From: Clostridiales bacterium
Lineage (GTDB): Bacteria > Bacillota > Clostridia > Oscillospirales > Ruminococcaceae
Length of the DNA: 5,840 nucleotides
Direction: 5' to 3'
Assembly: GCA_012800685.1 (NCBI GenBank)
Contig: JAAZIT010000253.1
Coordinates: forward strand, 1-5,840
In this document: piece after piece, positions 3,995 through 5,840 of the stretch
Numbering within the stretch: position 1 is the stretch's first letter
Layout of the letters: each line of letters opens with the position of its first letter
Translations under genes and position numbers: made by a program
Notes under the pieces: model-generated
Told to the model about the DNA's origin: nothing
The model's database searches: none
The model's input: only the letters and a program-made list of their open reading frames with translations

Positions 3995-5468
3995 AACTAT
4001 CGCCAAAAGGGTCTTTATATTCATTTGCTATATCAATAACTTTATTTTCTCTAACCCAAACTTTTTGTAAGCCATAATTATATAATCGTTTTGGTTTTTC
4101 CTCTCTTTTCCATTTACCTGTCGCCTGTAAAATTAATGCTATCTCGTTGCTATCTTTTTTTGTAGGTTTAGAAAACTCATTATCTAACGCTCGTTTCCAT
4201 AACTCTAAAATACATACTTCTTCTCTATCTTTTAAATAATCAATTATGAGTCCTTCACGGTAATCATCTTCAACTGCACTGTTTTGATGTTTGCGTATTT
4301 CAGATACCAAATCTCGATTAGCATATGGAAACATTTTTCCTTTTTCAAACTTAACTTTTGCCTCAGCCCAGCATTGTAATATTTCTGTTTTAAGTTCATC
4401 TTCACGGTCAAAAAGGTCATAACCACTCTGATTTACTTTTACAGGATAAAACCGCCTATTTCCTGTTTTATCTGTAAGAAACTGCTCTTTATTTGTTGTT
4501 CCAACAAACACACATTGTCTCTTATGGTCTGTAACACGCTTGTCAAAAGGACGTCTATAACGGTCGTTCTGTCTCGTGATATAACTTTTCACCGCTTCTT
4601 GGTCTTTCGTCCGTGTAAGCGCCAATAACTCAGCTATCTCACATACCCAAGCTCCCTCAAGAGCCTCCATGCCTTTCTGTCCTTCAATCTCTGTAACCTC
4701 ACTGAAAAATTCATCATTTAAAGCAAGCCATCTTACGAATGTGCTTTTTCCTTCACCCTGCTTTGTACCTATCAGAATTGCTACATCATCAAACTTACAT
4801 CCTGGATTATACAATCGGTTAATTCCACCTGAGAATATAAGCCTTGATACCTCTCTATTATAATCTGAATCCTCACATTTAAGCCATTTAATTAAAAACT
4901 TAGGAATTCGTTCTGTGCCATCCCATTTAACACTTTCTATTATTCTTTTTACAGGGTGATATTCTCGCTCTCGAAATATAATTGTTAGTGCATCGTCAAG
5001 TTTACTTTGATTATGTATGTTATGTTCAAATTCGATATATCTTCGTGCTTGGCTATCATCAGCATCAACCCATCTTCGAGTCTCGCCGTTTTTCTCAATC
5101 TCTGGTGCATACGTTAACATATTAAATTTGAGTCCCGAAAAAACAGGGTCATTCCTAAGTATTAATAAAAAATTCTCTATTGTGTTAAGTGGAAAACCTT
5201 TACCATCTAACTTTAGAGGAATTTCCCCGTCGGTTTCAGCTTGCATCTTTGTGTATTCTTGTGCAAGCTTCTTTTCTGCTGAATTAAAAGCTTTTATTAC
5301 GTTTGTAAACTCTTTTTCAAGTTTAAGCTCTTTTGCTCTCGCTGACATTAATGCTATTATTCTCGCTCTTTCTGTTTCTTCCTCTATATCATAAACACTA
5401 TATAAAGCTTCTGCCCCTAACAGCATTTGGGGCGTAAAAACTAGTATTTCATTATCTCTTAGTTCCAC
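3993..5468 (-). CDS. VapE / VirE-type AAA+ helicase (phage replication)
   Basis: This 491-residue protein is a virulence-associated-protein-E family ATPase, the replicative helicase of many temperate phages. The N-terminal 180 residues are helical and family-specific. The ATPase core has Walker A GTKQGEGKS (234-242), Walker B in AWVCEIAEL (273-281), a sensor-1 Asn at 326 in FVGTTN, and TGNRRFYPV (335-343), which should supply the arginine finger. Residues 400-475 form a winged-helix-like tail. The start is a GTG at 5468 with AGGGGG 8 nt upstream; the ATG two bases earlier (5470) is out of frame and stops after three codons. It follows the primase gene by 12 nt and needs it as a separate partner, because no primase domain is fused here. 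The product probably unwinds DNA at a nearby origin. Confidence 0.95.
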   Translation of the reverse strand: MELRDNEILVFTPQMLLGAEALYSVYDIEEETERARIIALMSARAKELKLEKEFTNVIKAFNSAEKKLAQEYTKMQAETDGEIPLKLDGKGFPLNTIENFLLILRNDPVFSGLKFNMLTYAPEIEKNGETRRWVDADDSQARRYIEFEHNIHNQSKLDDALTIIFREREYHPVKRIIESVKWDGTERIPKFLIKWLKCEDSDYNREVSRLIFSGGINRLYNPGCKFDDVAILIGTKQGEGKSTFVRWLALNDEFFSEVTEIEGQKGMEALEGAWVCEIAELLALTRTKDQEAVKSYITRQNDRYRRPFDKRVTDHKRQCVFVGTTNKEQFLTDKTGNRRFYPVKVNQSGYDLFDREDELKTEILQCWAEAKVKFEKGKMFPYANRDLVSEIRKHQNSAVEDDYREGLIIDYLKDREEVCILELWKRALDNEFSKPTKKDSNEIALILQATGKWKREEKPKRLYNYGLQKVWVRENKVIDIANEYKDPFGDS

Positions 5469-5476
5469 ATACCAAA

Positions 5477-5482
5477 CCCCCT
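5477..5482 (-). promoter_or_regulatory. Ribosome binding site of the VapE gene
   Basis: AGGGGG on the minus strand, formed partly from the TAG stop codon of the primase gene, lies 8 nt before the GTG at 5468. The shared bases link the end of one gene to the start of the next and support the GTG as start. Confidence 0.65.
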
Positions 5483-5840
5483 ATAATAAAGAGTCAATCA
5501 AATATGATTGGTAGTCTATTTTATTTACTGCTTCAACATACAAAGAATGAAAATCATCGCCTAACGATTTAGGTGCGTAATCTCTACGATTATTATCAAG
5601 TCTTGTCCATTCGTCCCATAATGAATTATGGAGTTTTATATAATTTTCTTCCTTAATGCGTTTTTGCTCTTTTAGTCTCTCACGTTCCTTTGCTTTATAA
5701 AGAAAATCTTTTCTCTGTCTCAATGTCATCTTTGAATTTATAGGTAGCCCTAACCCAAAATCATCATTGAGTTTCGATATTGCGCCCTTAAAATTAAGTC
5801 CGAAATACTCCTTTATGAAGGTTATAACATTTCCTTTTAC
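5481..5840 (-). CDS. CHC2-type primase protein, C-terminal part (N-terminus outside window)
   Basis: The minus-strand frame is open from the window edge (5840) to a TAG at 5481, giving 119 residues, so the Met at 5729 is internal and not the start. The first visible residues, GNVITFIKEYFGLNFKGAISKLNDDFGLGLPI, match the segment that follows the CHC2 zinc finger in phage DNA-primase-like proteins (GDVIxFVxxxxG, xxAxxxLNxDFGL). The rest is a strongly charged helix (about 38-68 of the visible part, many Lys, Arg and Glu) and a short C-terminal tail ending DSLL. The zinc finger itself must lie right of 5840. The protein appears short, lacking a TOPRIM catalytic domain after the finger, so it may be a primase accessory or DNA-binding partner of VapE. 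Confidence 0.8.
   Translation of the reverse strand, partial: VKGNVITFIKEYFGLNFKGAISKLNDDFGLGLPINSKMTLRQRKDFLYKAKERERLKEQKRIKEENYIKLHNSLWDEWTRLDNNRRDYAPKSLGDDFHSLYVEAVNKIDYQSYLIDSLL

Noticed and set aside
4244..4426. Minus-strand 60-codon frame inside the VapE gene
   Set aside because: Out of frame within the VapE coding region, lysine-rich shadow sequence with no own ribosome site.
5017..5394. Plus-strand 125-codon frame (and a shorter one at 4669-4863) opposite VapE
   Set aside because: Serine-rich antisense shadows of a well-supported helicase gene.

Overview
The window is an internal piece of a temperate phage (prophage) genome from a low-GC Gram-positive host, probably an anaerobic member of the Bacillota. 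This rests on the gene set (CHC2-type primase, VapE helicase, YopX, DUF5664, HNH, DUF1492, terminase small subunit), the AT-rich composition and the strong GGAGG-like ribosome binding sites. No chromosomal host gene, tRNA, rRNA, IS element or CRISPR array is visible. Every convincing protein gene lies on the minus strand, so transcription runs from the right end (5840) to the left end (1). The window covers the end of the replication module, an accessory early operon, and the junction to the late packaging genes.

Right end (5840 to 3993): the C-terminal part of a primase-type protein is followed after 12 nt by a complete VapE-type AAA+ helicase with a GTG start. Together they form a split primase/helicase pair. 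Then comes about 300 bp without a credible gene (3685-3992). It holds nine copies of a near-palindromic TTGGTAACAA-type motif in both orientations, other short direct repeats and a 43-bp stretch of pure A/T. This is the best candidate for a phage replication origin or a multi-operator control region.

Middle (3684 to 1213): a tight run of small early genes follows: a 68-aa unknown, a 171-aa unknown, YopX, a DUF5664 nucleotide-pyrophosphohydrolase-like protein, a 77-aa unknown, and an HNH-type protein whose central catalytic His pair is replaced. The last five genes (3420 to 1213) are separated by at most 15 nt or overlap by 4 nt; a 57-nt gap separates the 68-aa gene from the 171-aa gene.

Left end (1212 to 1): a DUF1492/ArpU-like gene, whose product probably controls late genes, is followed by an intrinsic terminator, then about 100 bp without a clear gene, a second terminator-like hairpin, and the small terminase subunit, which runs off the window. 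This is the early/late switch point.

The most unusual feature is on the opposite strand. A perfect consensus sigma-A promoter (TTGACA, 17 bp, TATAAT) at 1121-1149 is followed within about 10-20 nt of its expected start by a UUCG-capped intrinsic terminator. It would make an RNA of only about 40 nt, antisense to the leader of the DUF1492 gene. The hairpin is continuous only in the plus-strand RNA, where its variable pairs are G-U wobbles.
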